Of a DNA stretch of 64,000 nucleotides, positions 1-9,600 are shown piece after piece. The notes under the pieces were generated by a model that was given only the letters and a program-made list of their open reading frames with translations, had not been told where the DNA came from and ran no database searches. Source of the DNA: Paenibacillus_V sp046244365 (GTDB lineage: Bacteria; Bacillota; Bacilli; Paenibacillales; NBRC-103111); NCBI RefSeq assembly GCF_046244365.1, contig NZ_CP176395.1, forward strand, positions 2,170,001 through 2,234,000, written 5' to 3'. How positions within the stretch are numbered: the first letter of the stretch is position 1; every line of letters starts with the position of its first letter. Made by a program: the position numbers and the translations under genes.

Positions 1-215
1 GAGAGGGGCAAGCGGGGTGAGGTAGCAAATTGGGGGTGTTGGGTAAGAGGAGGTTAATTTTTGTGAGGAGCGAGATAGGCAAAGCATGGTGAGGTATGGC
101 AAATTGGGGTGTTGGGTAAGATGAGGTTGCTTTTTGTGAGGCGCGAGAGGGGCAAGAGGGGTGAAGTATGGCAAGTTGGGTGTGTTGGGGAAGTCGGAGG
201 TTGCTGGGAGTTGTA
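1..215. repeat. Tandem imperfect repeat, about 72 bp period, three copies
   Basis: Three purine-rich copies begin near positions 1, 72 and 145. Each runs from GAGAGGGGCAAG or a close variant through GTGAGGTATGGCAA, a TTGGGGTGTTGGG block and a GAGGTT/TTTTTGTGAG end. They differ by substitutions and small indels. The short reading frames crossing them show no protein character. I see no gene here; the array may extend beyond the left edge. Confidence 0.75.
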
Positions 216-395
216 CGTTATGCAACATTTTCACACTGGGATGGGCGAAGGAGGATGCATTGTTGTACATTATGCAACAAGATCGCCGTCAAAGAGCGAG
301 AAGGATGGCTTTTTCGTTAGAAATGCTGTATTTCCTGCAACATAGGGGCGTTCTACGCGGCAACAAAGGCGGATTTGTTGTATAAAGTGCAGCAT
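208..395. repeat. Cluster of four 21-bp palindromes (8-5-8)
   Basis: Four elements of the form left arm (consensus TTGTTGTA or ATGCTGTA), five variable bases, right arm TGCAACAT/TGCAGCAT lie at 208-228, 260-280, 323-343 and 375-395. The arms are inverted repeats and the 5-base centres differ (CGTTA, CATTA, TTTCC, TAAAG). The first has the weakest left arm (GAGTTGTA). The same element occurs once near 28.28 kb and four times near 63.6-63.8 kb. No gene is seen in the stretch before ytoI. Confidence 0.8.
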
Positions 396-541
396 TGCGG
401 CCGCCATGAGACGAAAAGGAAGCGATGTTTTCTCGCTCGTTACGTGGGCTATCATACAGCACCGACGCCGAATGAGCGGAGCTGCCGTAACCTGCTTTTG
501 GCTGTAGGGATGGTAGTTCTTTCTTTTTAAGGGGATTGTAC

Positions 542-547
542 TATAAT
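542..547 (+). promoter_or_regulatory. Candidate -10 box of ytoI
   Basis: A perfect TATAAT lies 55 bases before the ytoI start. No good -35 hexamer is visible at 16-18 bases upstream, so the promoter call is moderate. Confidence 0.45.
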
Positions 548-596
548 AGATGTTACAGAGTAGTACAGATCGTTAGTGGGAGAAAGGATCAAACCA

Positions 597-1952
597 ATGG
601 ATGATACGTTTACGAGCCACAATCTTGAATCGCTTACCAAGCACGAGCAAATATTGAAGCATATCGAAGGGCTGCAGGTCGGCAGCAAAATATCCGTAAG
701 GAAAATCGCGAAGGAGATGGAGGTCAGCGAAGGAACCGCGTATCGCGCGATCAAAGAAGCGGAAAACCAGGGCCTTGTCAGCACGAAGGAACGGATCGGG
801 ACCGTGCGCGTCGAGAAAAAACAACGCAACAACATCGACAAGCTGACGTTCGCAGAGGTTGTCAACATCGTGGACGGCCATGTGCTGGGAGGTGCGGACG
901 GACTGTCCAAGACGCTTAATAAATTCGTCATCGGCGCGATGGAGCAGGAAGCGATGCTGCGGTATATCGACGCGGGCAGCCTGCTGATCGTCGGTAACCG
1001 CGAGAAAGCGCATATTTGCGCGCTCGAGCAAGGGGCGGCCGTCCTCATAACCGGGGGCTTCGATGCGAGCGGCGACGTCAAATCGCTTGCGAACGAGCTG
1101 GATCTGCCGATTATCTCGAGCAGCTACGATACGTTTACGGTCGCTTCGATGATTAACCGGGCCATTTACGACAGATTGATCAAGAAAAAAATTATGCTCG
1201 TCGAAGATATTTTATCCACGCAGTCGGCCGTCCACGCGCTGAAAGGAACGCAAACGGTCCAGGAATGGCGGACGCTTGCTCAAGAAATCGGCATCAGCCG
1301 ATTCCCCGTGGTCGACGAATGGAACCGGGTTATCGGCATGATCACATCGAAGGATGTCGTCGGAGCGGTGCCCGAGCAGACGATCGATAAGCTGATGACG
1401 CGGAATCCGATTACCGTCCATGCGCATACGTCGGTGGCATCGGCCGCTCATATAATGGTATGGGAAGGAATCGAGCTCCTTCCGATCGTCGACAACAACC
1501 GAAAAATCGTCGGCGTCATCAGCCGAAACGACGTGCTCAAGGTCATGCAGTACATTCAGCGGCAGCCGCAAATCGGCGAAACGTTCGAGGATTTGATATG
1601 GGCGGGCTTCGAGGAAGAAACGGACGAGCACGGCAAGCGGGTGTTTCGGGGACAAATTACCCCGCAAATGACGAACCATCTCGGCTCCGTATCGCCGGGC
1701 GTCCTGATGACGCTAATGACGCAAGCCGCCTACAGCGTCGTACAAGGGTACAAAAAAAGCGACATGAATCTCGTGATGGACAACATGTCCACCTATTTCC
1801 TGCGTCCTGTACAGCTGGAGCGGGAAGTTGAGATTCGTGCCGACATTATTGAGATCAGCCGGAAATACGGCAAAATCGATGTTGAAATCTATCACGACGG
1901 CGCCTTGGTCGCCAAGGCGATGATGACGGCGCAAGTTTTCGACCAGTCATAA
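597..1952 (+). CDS. ytoI: YtoI-like protein: winged helix, DRTGG, two CBS domains, hotdog
   Basis: A 451-residue cytosolic protein. In order: an N-terminal winged-helix-like segment (about 17-75, with KISVRKIAKEMEVSEGTAYRAI), a DRTGG-type domain (about 80-190, although the literal DRTGG string is not present), two CBS domains (about 195-320, with MITSKDVVGA and VGVISRNDVLKV) and a C-terminal hotdog/thioesterase-like domain (about 340-445). This order matches B. subtilis YtoI, whose substrate is unknown; CBS domains commonly bind adenine nucleotides. The ATG was chosen because AGAAAGGA precedes it at good distance; an in-frame GTG 21 bases upstream lacks a site. Inference: a nucleotide-sensing regulator, ligand unknown. 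Confidence 0.85.
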   Translation: MDDTFTSHNLESLTKHEQILKHIEGLQVGSKISVRKIAKEMEVSEGTAYRAIKEAENQGLVSTKERIGTVRVEKKQRNNIDKLTFAEVVNIVDGHVLGGADGLSKTLNKFVIGAMEQEAMLRYIDAGSLLIVGNREKAHICALEQGAAVLITGGFDASGDVKSLANELDLPIISSSYDTFTVASMINRAIYDRLIKKKIMLVEDILSTQSAVHALKGTQTVQEWRTLAQEIGISRFPVVDEWNRVIGMITSKDVVGAVPEQTIDKLMTRNPITVHAHTSVASAAHIMVWEGIELLPIVDNNRKIVGVISRNDVLKVMQYIQRQPQIGETFEDLIWAGFEEETDEHGKRVFRGQITPQMTNHLGSVSPGVLMTLMTQAAYSVVQGYKKSDMNLVMDNMSTYFLRPVQLEREVEIRADIIEISRKYGKIDVEIYHDGALVAKAMMTAQVFDQS

Positions 1953-1953
1953 A

Positions 1954-2075
1954 GAATCCCCGCAAAGGTAAGCCTTGCAGCTTATTCCGAGTACTTTGCG
2001 AGGGAGCCCGAAAACCGAATCCCCGCAAAGTGAAGGTAAGCCTTGTTGCGTATTCCTAGTACTTTGCGGGGAGCG
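1954..2075. repeat. Two tandem hairpin repeats after ytoI
   Basis: Two copies of a roughly 55-bp unit start at 1954 and 2017. Each begins GAATCCCCGCAAAG, continues with GGTAAGCCTTG and a TATTCC.AGT segment, and closes with ACTTTGCG followed by a G-rich end, so each copy can fold (CCCCGCAAAG against CTTTGCGGGG, best in the second). There is no T-run. They sit immediately after the ytoI stop and ahead of the convergent ytpI end, and may act in transcript end formation from both sides. Confidence 0.6.
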
Positions 2076-2114
2076 CTACCTTATTCCGGCCACTGTGCCG
2101 CATACGGCATGCCA

Positions 2115-2420
2115 TTACCTTTTTAGCGCCCGGAAATGGCTTTGGTTACGCAGGCCGGCGAACAGGTTGAACAGCCCGATCAGAAGCAGCACCGCGCCGA
2201 TCACCAGCCGAACCGTGTTCATTTCAAACAAAAACAGCTGCACAAGCGCTAGAGAAATGAGCAGAATACCCATCCATATATTCATTCGAGCTGCATAAAG
2301 CCCTCGGGCTTGCGGCTCTTTTTGCATGCGGTAGCGGAAGCTGTAGAAGACGGAAAAGCCGAGCGAAGCGACGATAACGATCGTAATAACGAATTGGTAC
2401 CAGGCCATAAAGCCGATCAT
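2115..2420 (-). CDS. ytpI: YtpI-like small membrane protein
   Basis: A 101-residue protein with three predicted membrane helices (about 6-24, 47-66, 69-88), a basic loop after the first helix (RYRMQKEPQARGLYAARMN) and a basic C-terminus. Size, topology and position next to ytoI fit YtpI, a conserved Bacillota protein of unknown function. It lies 43 bases after ytrI on the same strand and probably belongs to that transcript. A second ATG 12 bases downstream is also possible; the ribosome site (AAGGATG) is ambiguous between the two. Confidence 0.7.
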   Translation of the reverse strand: MIGFMAWYQFVITIVIVASLGFSVFYSFRYRMQKEPQARGLYAARMNIWMGILLISLALVQLFLFEMNTVRLVIGAVLLLIGLFNLFAGLRNQSHFRALKR

Positions 2421-2463
2421 CCTTTGCTGTTTTTCTCTACTGTACCGATTTTGCCGGCGAAAA

Positions 2464-2958
2464 TCAATTTCGGACCGGATCCCTCACGGCGATATAGAAG
2501 GTCAGCTCGGATTGAATAACGAGGACGGATTTAACCTCCACCATGTAATCCCTTTCAAAAACACCTACATACACTTTATTGTCGATCAGCTTCCGATATA
2601 TCGGCAGATCCTCTTTTACCCTTGCAACGGGCTTGCCGCGCAGCGCAGAGAGATCCTTTCGGACGCTTTTGATGATTTCGCCTTCGGTCTTGATATCGAT
2701 GGGATGCTTTTCGTTCTGTTCGATTACGATATCGATCGAGCTGATGTAAGCTTGCCGGTTTTTGACGTTGTTCATGTTCTCCAAATTTTTTTGCAGATCG
2801 TCCTTCTCCACCTTCAGTCTCTCTTTCTCCGCATGTACGAGGCTATAGCTGTATTGATGCATGCTCATATAGACCGCACTGCCCACGACCATGCCACACA
2901 GAAACAAGCCAAGCCCAGCGAGCCCCCGGCGGTACCGCTGAAAAACGGGGATTCTCAC
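2464..2958 (-). CDS. ytrI: Sporulation protein YtrI
   Basis: A 164-residue bitopic protein: a short basic N-terminus, one membrane helix (about 12-30, LAGLGLFLCGMVVGSAVYM), a coiled-coil stretch (about 40-65, rich in E, K and N) and a C-terminal soluble domain. The GTG start overlaps the ytrH stop by four bases (GTGA), typical of translational coupling; the longer open frame upstream lies inside ytrH and is not used. In B. subtilis ytrH and ytrI are mother-cell SigE genes needed for efficient sporulation; that role is transferred here by family and gene order. Confidence 0.8.
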   Translation of the reverse strand: MRIPVFQRYRRGLAGLGLFLCGMVVGSAVYMSMHQYSYSLVHAEKERLKVEKDDLQKNLENMNNVKNRQAYISSIDIVIEQNEKHPIDIKTEGEIIKSVRKDLSALRGKPVARVKEDLPIYRKLIDNKVYVGVFERDYMVEVKSVLVIQSELTFYIAVRDPVRN

Positions 2959-3287
2959 GATTCCGCTCCGCCCTTGCAGATCCATTCGATGAGCGAAAAT
3001 CCGGCATGGGCGCCGATAAAGGCGCTGATGAAATACAAGATTTGCTTGACGGCCGGGGACAGGTACCCTTCCGTTATGTTGCTTTCGATAACCCGAAGCG
3101 GATCGATCGTTCCGCCTACCGCGGCGACCATCGCCCATATTTTAATGTTGCCGGCAATCCGCATCATCCAAACATCCGGAGACTGGAGAATAAGTACCGC
3201 ACCGATTCCGCCCAGCATGCTGCCCCCGAGCACGATGCCGAACGCGATGAAGAAATCCATCGTCATTTTCTCCAAAAAAGCGGCCAT
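2955..3287 (-). CDS. ytrH: Sporulation membrane protein YtrH
   Basis: A 110-residue hydrophobic protein with about three membrane helices (FFIAFGIVLGGSMLGGIGAVL; IKIWAMVAAVGGTI; ILYFISAFIGAHAGFSLI). Sequence style, length and its partner ytrI identify YtrH. It begins a minus-strand run ytrH-ytrI-ytpI. An alternative in-frame ATG-ACG-ATG pair about 7-9 codons later has GGAG just before it, so the start is uncertain by a few residues. A SigE promoter would be expected upstream but I could not define one. Confidence 0.85.
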   Translation of the reverse strand: MAAFLEKMTMDFFIAFGIVLGGSMLGGIGAVLILQSPDVWMMRIAGNIKIWAMVAAVGGTIDPLRVIESNITEGYLSPAVKQILYFISAFIGAHAGFSLIEWICKGGAES

Positions 3288-3580
3288 GCGCTTCCCGCCT
3301 TTCGCAACGGTTTGTCCTTCTTTTCTCTATAGTTATATGTGGAAGGGAGAGATGATAGAAGCGGGAGAGGCAAACTTTTTTTTGCAAGTTTACAAGGCGG
3401 CTTCGAGAGGAAATAGGCAGCAACAGTAATGTTCGAGCTTATATTCGGATGATCATGTTTCGGCTACCAAGGTTTCTTTGCTTAAAAAGACGAAAAATAG
3501 GGTTATATTCAAAAATTATCCAAATAATAGGAGTCAGCCCTATAATTTACGCTTGCGAGAGGGACTCTATTATGTTCCCG

Positions 3581-3786
3581 AGTGAACCTAAGTTCACTAT
3601 TTATGAGCCTACGTTCACTATTTTACCTCCATTTCTCCTTTTTACCGCGGATAGTGAAGCAAAGAGGACTATTTGGCCGTAAGGTTCACTAATAGTGAAG
3701 TTTCCTTCACTATTCCGTATAAAGGCATGTTTTGGGAACCGGATAGTGAAGTCAGGTTCAGTAATAGTGAACTTATCTTCATTATT
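3581..3786. repeat. Array of TTCACTAT motifs in both orientations, 21-bp pair spacing
   Basis: Forward copies (GTTCACTATT or near) begin at 3592, 3613, 3684, 3705, 3756 (one change) and 3777 (one change), forming three pairs each exactly 21 bp apart. Reverse copies (ATAGTGAA) lie at 3651, 3692, 3743 and 3764, the last two also 21 bp apart. At 3684 and 3756 the two orientations fuse into near-perfect palindromes (GTTCACTAATAGTGAA; GTTCAGTAATAGTGAAC). A partial AGTGAAC lies at 3581. Confidence 0.8.
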
Positions 3787-3948
3787 TTGTCCTGACATGG
3801 AGCTAGACTGAAAATGGACACGCCGTTATTGAGGACACTCTTTCTGCACCGTGCGCAGCTCCCAGCACGCGGTGGGGCGATACGTGTTGGCGTCAACCAC
3901 AAGGGAGGGGCTAATGAGAGGTTTACTGTGAGGCTCTGTTTGCGGCGT

Positions 3949-3996
3949 AAAAAAAGCGGCCGTCCCTCCGCCATTTTAATGGCTTTCGAGTCGGCC
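3949..3996 (-). terminator. Terminator of the EamA transporter gene
   Basis: On the minus strand an outer GGCCG/CGGCC pairing encloses an inner GCCATT/AATGGC hairpin, followed by a run of seven T. It sits just after the EamA stop. Confidence 0.65.
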
Positions 3997-4009
3997 TTGT
4001 TCTTGTGAG

Positions 4010-4912
4010 TTATTTAGCGATCGGCTGGATGGTGTTCTGTCTTTGCAGGTTTCTGTTCGAAACGGTGACGCCTATCAAAATCAGCACGCCTCCCGCCAGC
4101 TGCGACATTTGGATGGCATCTCCCAGCACGAAGTAGGCGACGATAATCGCGACGAACGGAGGGATGTTCATAAACATGGAGCTGGTAGAAGCACCGATCT
4201 CCGAAATGCCCCGATTCCACCAAAATCCCGCCAAGCCTTGGCCGAATACCGCAACGCAAGCGAGAATCAGCCACGTGGCGATGTGCGGGCTCATATGCAT
4301 ATGCCCTTGGCTGGCTTCCCATACGGCCGCGGGCGTCATCAGCACGGTTCCAATTACCGTAGCCATAATGGTAATGTCATACGAAGGCATCGTCACCGTC
4401 AGCTTGCGGATAAACTGGAGACTGACCGACAGAGCCAGCATGGCCATCAGCAAAAGAATATCGCCTTGCGATATACCGAGCGACTTTCCGCCGAACAGCA
4501 CGATCAGCACGACGCCGACGAGCGCGAGACCTGCGCCGACCAGTTTATGTGCCGTAATCGTTTCGCCCAGGAACAGGCGGGCCAGGAAAGTCGTCGCGAC
4601 AGGCGACAGAGCGATGATGAGCGCGGCGTTTCCTGCCGTGGAATGCTGCAGGCCAATGAAATAAAAAAATTGATTGAACAGCGTGCCGAAAAGTCCGGCA
4701 AAGAGCAGGATGATCCACTCTTGCTTCGTGGGACGCCGTATTTTTTGGCTAATCAGCGCGACGGTGACAAGGAAGACGGAGGTCAGCACCAGACGCGAAT
4801 ACGATAAGAAAATAGGAGAAAAATCCCTCAACAAATAAGCGCTTGCGACATAGTTGCATCCCCATAGAAGGGATACGCCCAGCAAGCGCAATAAGACGCC
4901 CCGATTGGACAA
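4010..4912 (-). CDS. EamA/DMT family permease
   Basis: A 300-residue membrane protein with about ten helices arranged as two EamA repeats, the usual size and layout of drug/metabolite exporters of the RhaT/YdcZ type. The N-terminal SLLWGCNYVASAYLL and the mid-protein FLGETITAHKLVGAGLALVGVVLIV segments are typical of the family. The start is TTG, with AAAGGAA about ten bases upstream; no better ATG lies near the first helix. It stands alone, with its own terminator. The substrate (metabolite, amino acid or drug) cannot be told from sequence. Confidence 0.85.
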   Translation of the reverse strand: MSNRGVLLRLLGVSLLWGCNYVASAYLLRDFSPIFLSYSRLVLTSVFLVTVALISQKIRRPTKQEWIILLFAGLFGTLFNQFFYFIGLQHSTAGNAALIIALSPVATTFLARLFLGETITAHKLVGAGLALVGVVLIVLFGGKSLGISQGDILLLMAMLALSVSLQFIRKLTVTMPSYDITIMATVIGTVLMTPAAVWEASQGHMHMSPHIATWLILACVAVFGQGLAGFWWNRGISEIGASTSSMFMNIPPFVAIIVAYFVLGDAIQMSQLAGGVLILIGVTVSNRNLQRQNTIQPIAK

Positions 4913-5063
4913 AGCGGATCGATTCCTTTCGATTACGGTTCAAAGCTCCATCATTATAAGCAGGGATAAGCTTTGCCGTAAAGCGGGGGATCGGAGGAAA
5001 AACGGGTGTTTTCGCCCTTCTCATCCGTTGACGAGAACGCAGTTCGGGCCGATCGTAAAATAC

Positions 5064-6101
5064 CTAGTCCAATTCGAAACTTGCCTCCCGAATCCAGCCG
5101 CCGTTCTTGAAGTCGCGTCCGCGAACGACAACGCGTTTGCCATACGCTTCCACATAAAGTCCTTCGCTTGCCCCTTGCTCAAGCGCTTGATCCGTAGCGG
5201 AAAGCGGATCGGCAACGGAAGAAGAACCGATCATGGCGAACTTGCCTTGCACGAACGTTTTGGGCAGCTTCAGCTCCCGGTGCGTATGACCGGAGAAAAG
5301 GACGGCCTGAGCATAATCCGCCAGCGCGCGCTCCAGCTGTTCGTGCTGAACGACGGCCCGCGTGTTGGCGCAGCATTCGTCCGTACCCGAAACGGTATGC
5401 GGCAGCGGCTGATGCAGGAAGACGAAAATGCGCTTGTCCGCAGCATGCTTTCGCAGCGACGACCACAGCCAGTCCAGCTGCCGCTGCGATAAAAAAGCGT
5501 CCTCCCCGTTGCTTGCATCCGACTGCCGATACTGCTCCGAACCGAGAAAAAGAAACGGGTACCCGTTTACCGTTTTCTCGTAATAGACGAATTTTTCCCC
5601 CGTCAGCTTCAAAAAGCGGGAGATCGAATCGCCTTCCGACTCCCCATGCGGAAACCCATCCTTGTCAAACTTGCCGCTGCTGCCGAACCAGGCTTTATAG
5701 AATTCGTGGTTGCCGATCGTATAAAAAGGCCGCCAGGGGTGCGGAGTCGCCGTCATAAGCTCAGTAAGCTTCGCATAGTCCTCCGGCTGCCCGTTCGTTA
5801 AATCGCCGTTCACGACCAGCGCGTCGGCATGCGGATTAATCGTATGCAGATCGTTCAGTGCCGCTAGCAGCTTCCGATGCGAGGGCTTGTGCCAGGCTTG
5901 AATATGAATGTCGCTTATGACCGCAAAGGACAAATCCGGTTTATCCGCTTCGGACGCCGGTACATGCCGGATCGTTGACGGTTCGGACATCGCGCCGGTC
6001 AAGGAACTGAAATTCGGCATCGCACAACGCTTTTCGGGCTCCGGCCAAACGAACAACGCAGCTATCAAAAGAACGGCCTTCAGAAACCGGATCGTCGTCA
6101 T
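5064..6101 (-). CDS. Metallophosphoesterase with N-terminal membrane anchor/signal
   Basis: A 345-residue protein of the calcineurin-like phosphoesterase fold. Visible metal-site motifs in order: DIHIQAW (D-x-H, near 50-55), VVNGDLTN (GD), IGNHEFY (GNHE), FLHQPLPH and SGHTHRELKLP (GHTH). An N-terminal hydrophobic helix (about 5-20) followed by polar residues suggests export or anchoring. The start was placed at the ATG with GGAGG eight bases before it; upstream in-frame ATGs have none. It could cleave a phosphomonoester or phosphodiester outside the membrane; substrate unknown. No PHO box was seen upstream, so phosphate control is not supported. Confidence 0.85.
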   Translation of the reverse strand: MTTIRFLKAVLLIAALFVWPEPEKRCAMPNFSSLTGAMSEPSTIRHVPASEADKPDLSFAVISDIHIQAWHKPSHRKLLAALNDLHTINPHADALVVNGDLTNGQPEDYAKLTELMTATPHPWRPFYTIGNHEFYKAWFGSSGKFDKDGFPHGESEGDSISRFLKLTGEKFVYYEKTVNGYPFLFLGSEQYRQSDASNGEDAFLSQRQLDWLWSSLRKHAADKRIFVFLHQPLPHTVSGTDECCANTRAVVQHEQLERALADYAQAVLFSGHTHRELKLPKTFVQGKFAMIGSSSVADPLSATDQALEQGASEGLYVEAYGKRVVVRGRDFKNGGWIREASFELD

Positions 6102-6614
6102 TTTCTCAACCTCCATTAATCTTGTGCGTTCTGAGGGGAGTTGGCCGGCGTAACGGAAATGCCATGTGCTCATTCGTATAAATAGAACGCTTGGCGTTAT
6201 TTTGGCATTTTTCCGGCAAAGCGATACGGGGGGCGGCGGTATGATTTCATGTTGAAATTACGGGCTAATAGAACCGGTTCAGGCGTTAATCCGTTTTGAA
6301 GGGCCGGGCTTGCGGGTATTGCCATTTTGTTAGAAGGCGATTGAAGGGATGAAGGGAAAGGGGAAACGGTTTGCAACGAAACCTCACCCGGGAGCGTCTA
6401 ATGGAGTAACGAAAAAGGGTGGAAGAAAAGTCGCTCCGGAAGCCGCCGGTCATAAGAGGAAGCTCGTCAAAAAAAAGAGAAATCGGAGTCGTAAACGATG
6501 CGAATGTGAGTTCGCCTTTTGAGGCGTAATGTGCTACAATAATGGGAACGGACGGTGCGCGGCAGACGTTTCCGTCACTATGCATACAGAGGCAAGCAGG
6601 AGGGGGAACCGAAC
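6102..6614. other. Intergenic region between metallophosphoesterase and dnaE
   Basis: About 510 bases with no gene I can support. The right part holds an extended -10 element for dnaE (TGCTACAAT, 6532-6540) without a convincing -35. The left part should contain the leader of the divergent phosphoesterase gene; I could not define its promoter. Confidence 0.5.
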
Positions 6615-9600
6615 ATGAGCGAATTTGTGCATCTGCACGTACACAGCGAATACAGCTTGCTCGACGGCGCGGCACGTATAGAGGATATGGTGCGGCGGGC
6701 GTCGGAGCTCGGCATGAAATCGTTGGCGCTTACGGATCACGGCGTCATGTACGGAGCGATCCCTTTTTATAAAGCCTGCGTGAAGAACGGCATCCGGCCG
6801 ATTATCGGCTGTGAAATGTACTTTACGAGCGGCTCCTTGCGGGTCAAGGGCACTCGCCAAGACCAGCCGATTTATCACTTGATCCTCCTCGCCAAGAACG
6901 AAACCGGCTACCGCAACCTAATGAAGCTGTGTTCGATCGCGCATTTGGAAGGCTTTCATTATAAGCCGCGGATCGACCGCGAGCATTTGGCGCAGTATGC
7001 GGAAGGGCTTGTTTGCTTGAGCTCGTGTCTCGGAAGCGAAATTTCGCAGCATCTGCTGCACGACCGAAATGACGAGGCCAAAAAGGCGGCATTAGCCAAC
7101 AAGGAAATTTTCGGCGAAGACTTTTTTCTTGAGCTGCAGGATCACGGCATGATCGAACAAAAGAAGGTCAACCTGGCGATGATCAAGCTGAGCAGGGAGA
7201 CGGGGATTCCATTAGTCGTAACGAACGACGTCCATTATGTGGACAGTGCGGACCATGCGGTTCAGGATATCCTGCTGTGCATCGGTACAGGCAAGACGGT
7301 GGAAGACGAGGACAGGCTCCGGTTCGGCTCGACGCAGCTCTACTTGAAAAGCGGGGAAGACATGTCCCGCTTGTTCGCGTATGTGCCGGAAGCGGTAGCT
7401 AATACGGCACTTGTCGCCGATCGCTGCCGCCTCGAAATTACGTTCGGCCAATCGGTGCTGCCTCAATTTCAGCCGGTTCCGGAAGGCATGACGGCGGGCG
7501 CTTACTTGGACGCGTTATGCCGAAAAGGACTGGAGGCGCGTTACGGAGGTCATGGCGAATGGCAGGAGCCGGCCTATCGCGAACGGCTGGAGAACCGGCT
7601 GCAGTATGAGCTGGGCGTCATCGGCAGTATGGGCTTTTCCGATTATTTTCTGATCGTGTGGGACTTTATCCGGTTCGCACATGAGAACGGTATCGCCACC
7701 GGGCCGGGGCGGGGATCCTCGGCGGGCAGCCTGGTCGCTTACGTGCTGCGGATAACCGACGTCGATCCGATCCGCTACAACTTGCTTTTCGAACGGTTCT
7801 TGAACCCCGAGCGGGTGACGATGCCGGATATCGACATCGACTTCAGCGACGAACGCCGTGACGAGGTCATCGATTACGTTGTCCGCAAATACGGCAAAGA
7901 ACATGTCGCCCAGATCATTACGTTCGGGACGATGGCGGCCAAGGCGGCGATCCGCGATGTCGGTCGGGTGATGAATCTTCCGTACAACGAAGTGGACCGA
8001 GCGGCCAAAATGATCCCGAATCATCTGCACATCACGATCGCGGAAGCGAAGAAGATGAACCCCGACCTGCAGGCGCTGAGCGACAAGCAGCCGAAGACGG
8101 CCGAGCTGCTCGCCATGTCGGAAAAGGTCGAGGGCATGCCGCGACACGCTTCGACACATGCCGCGGGGATCGTCATATCCCGCGAACCGCTCACGCAGTA
8201 CGTGCCGCTTCAGGAAGGCGCGGAGCAGTCTGCGCTTACCCAGTACACGATGGAACATTTGGAAGCGATCGGCCTGCTCAAGATGGATTTCCTCGGGCTT
8301 CGCACGCTATCCATTATCGAGCGCACGCTGCGCTGGATACGCGAGCAGACCGGCAAGACCGTCGACTTCCAGCAGCTCCCGTTCAACGATCCGCTTACTT
8401 ACGGGCTCATGTGCCGGGGGGACACCACGGGCATTTTTCAGTTGGAGTCGGCGGGCGTTAGACGCGTGCTGAAGGAACTGAGGCCCTCGGAGTTTGAGGA
8501 TGTCATCTCCGTGCTTGCGCTTTACCGGCCGGGTCCGATGGAGTTTATACCGAAGTATATACAAGGAAAGCACGGGCAGATCGCCGTCGAATACCCGCAC
8601 ATGGCGCTCGAGCCGATCTTGAAGGATACGTACGGCATCATCGTTTATCAGGAGCAAATCATGCAGATCGCCTCGAAGATGGCGGGGTTTTCCCTTGGCG
8701 AAGCGGATCTATTGCGGCGTGCGGTCAGCAAGAAGAAGCGCGAGGTGCTTGACGAGGAGCGGGCGCATTTTGTCCGCGGCAGCTTGAAGCAGAGCTACAC
8801 GGAAGAAGAAGCGAACCGGGTATACGACATGATCGTCCGCTTCGCCGATTACGGCTTCCCGCGCGCCCATGCGACGGCATACGGCGTACTGGCTTTTCAG
8901 ACCGCCTACTTGAAGGCTCATTATCCGGAGCCGTTTATGGCGGCCATGCTGACGGCCGTGATGGGGAATCACAGGAAAGTCGCGGAATATGTGGACGAAT
9001 GCCGGCGGATGAACATTCCGGTGCTCCCGCCCGACGTCAACGAAAGCGGAGTCACGTTTACCCCCGTTGCCAGAAGACGAACGGACGGAGACGGCGGCGC
9101 GGCGAGCGTCGGTCAGATGGCGGGAGAGGGCTTGCCGGAGGCGAATGAAACGATGACGGCCGATGGACGCATGCCGAGTGCCGGGGAAGAGAATGCCGCC
9201 GGCATAGGCCTAGTGGCCGAGCGCGCGGAGCCGTATCGCGCCGAACAGGCGGCAGGCTCGGCGGCGATCCGTTTCGGACTTGGCGCGATTAAGAATGTAG
9301 GAACGCAGGCGATCGATACGATCATTCGCGAAAGGAAGGAACGGCCGTTCGACAATTTGCTCGATTTTTGCCGCCGTGTCGATTTGCGCGTATGCAATAA
9401 ACGAGTCATCGAATCGCTCATCCAAGGCGGAGCGATGGATCGTTTGTCCGGACACCGCGCGCAGCTTCTGGCGATGCTCGACGAGACGGTCGAAGCGGCG
9501 CTCAAGTGGAAGAAGGAGCGCGAGGAGCTTCAGCTGCATTTGTTCGGCTTCGACGAGGAAGTGAACTGGACGATCGAGTACCCGGACATCCGCCCGTTTA

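Larger units (their letters stand above)
3288..4009. other. Non-coding stretch with a TTCACTAT repeat array
   Basis: About 720 bases without a convincing gene. The first 150 bases look featureless. From about 3580 to 3790 it is packed with TTCACTAT motifs in both directions (separate entry), and the last 50 bases form the terminator of the downstream EamA gene. Short open frames here translate to repeated F-T-I-x-E-P peptides that are by-products of the DNA repeat. Confidence 0.7.

Noticed and set aside
208..395. Repeat cluster as a CRISPR array
   Set aside because: Elements are 21-bp palindromes with variable centres, uneven spacing and no cas genes nearby.
3449..3798. Two short frames with repeated F-T-I-x-E-P peptides
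   Set aside because: The peptide repeat simply translates the 21-bp-spaced TTCACTAT DNA repeat; no ribosome sites.
4043..4807. 254-codon plus-strand frame inside the EamA gene
   Set aside because: Antisense of a clear membrane protein; Arg/His/Gln-rich translation typical of a shadow.
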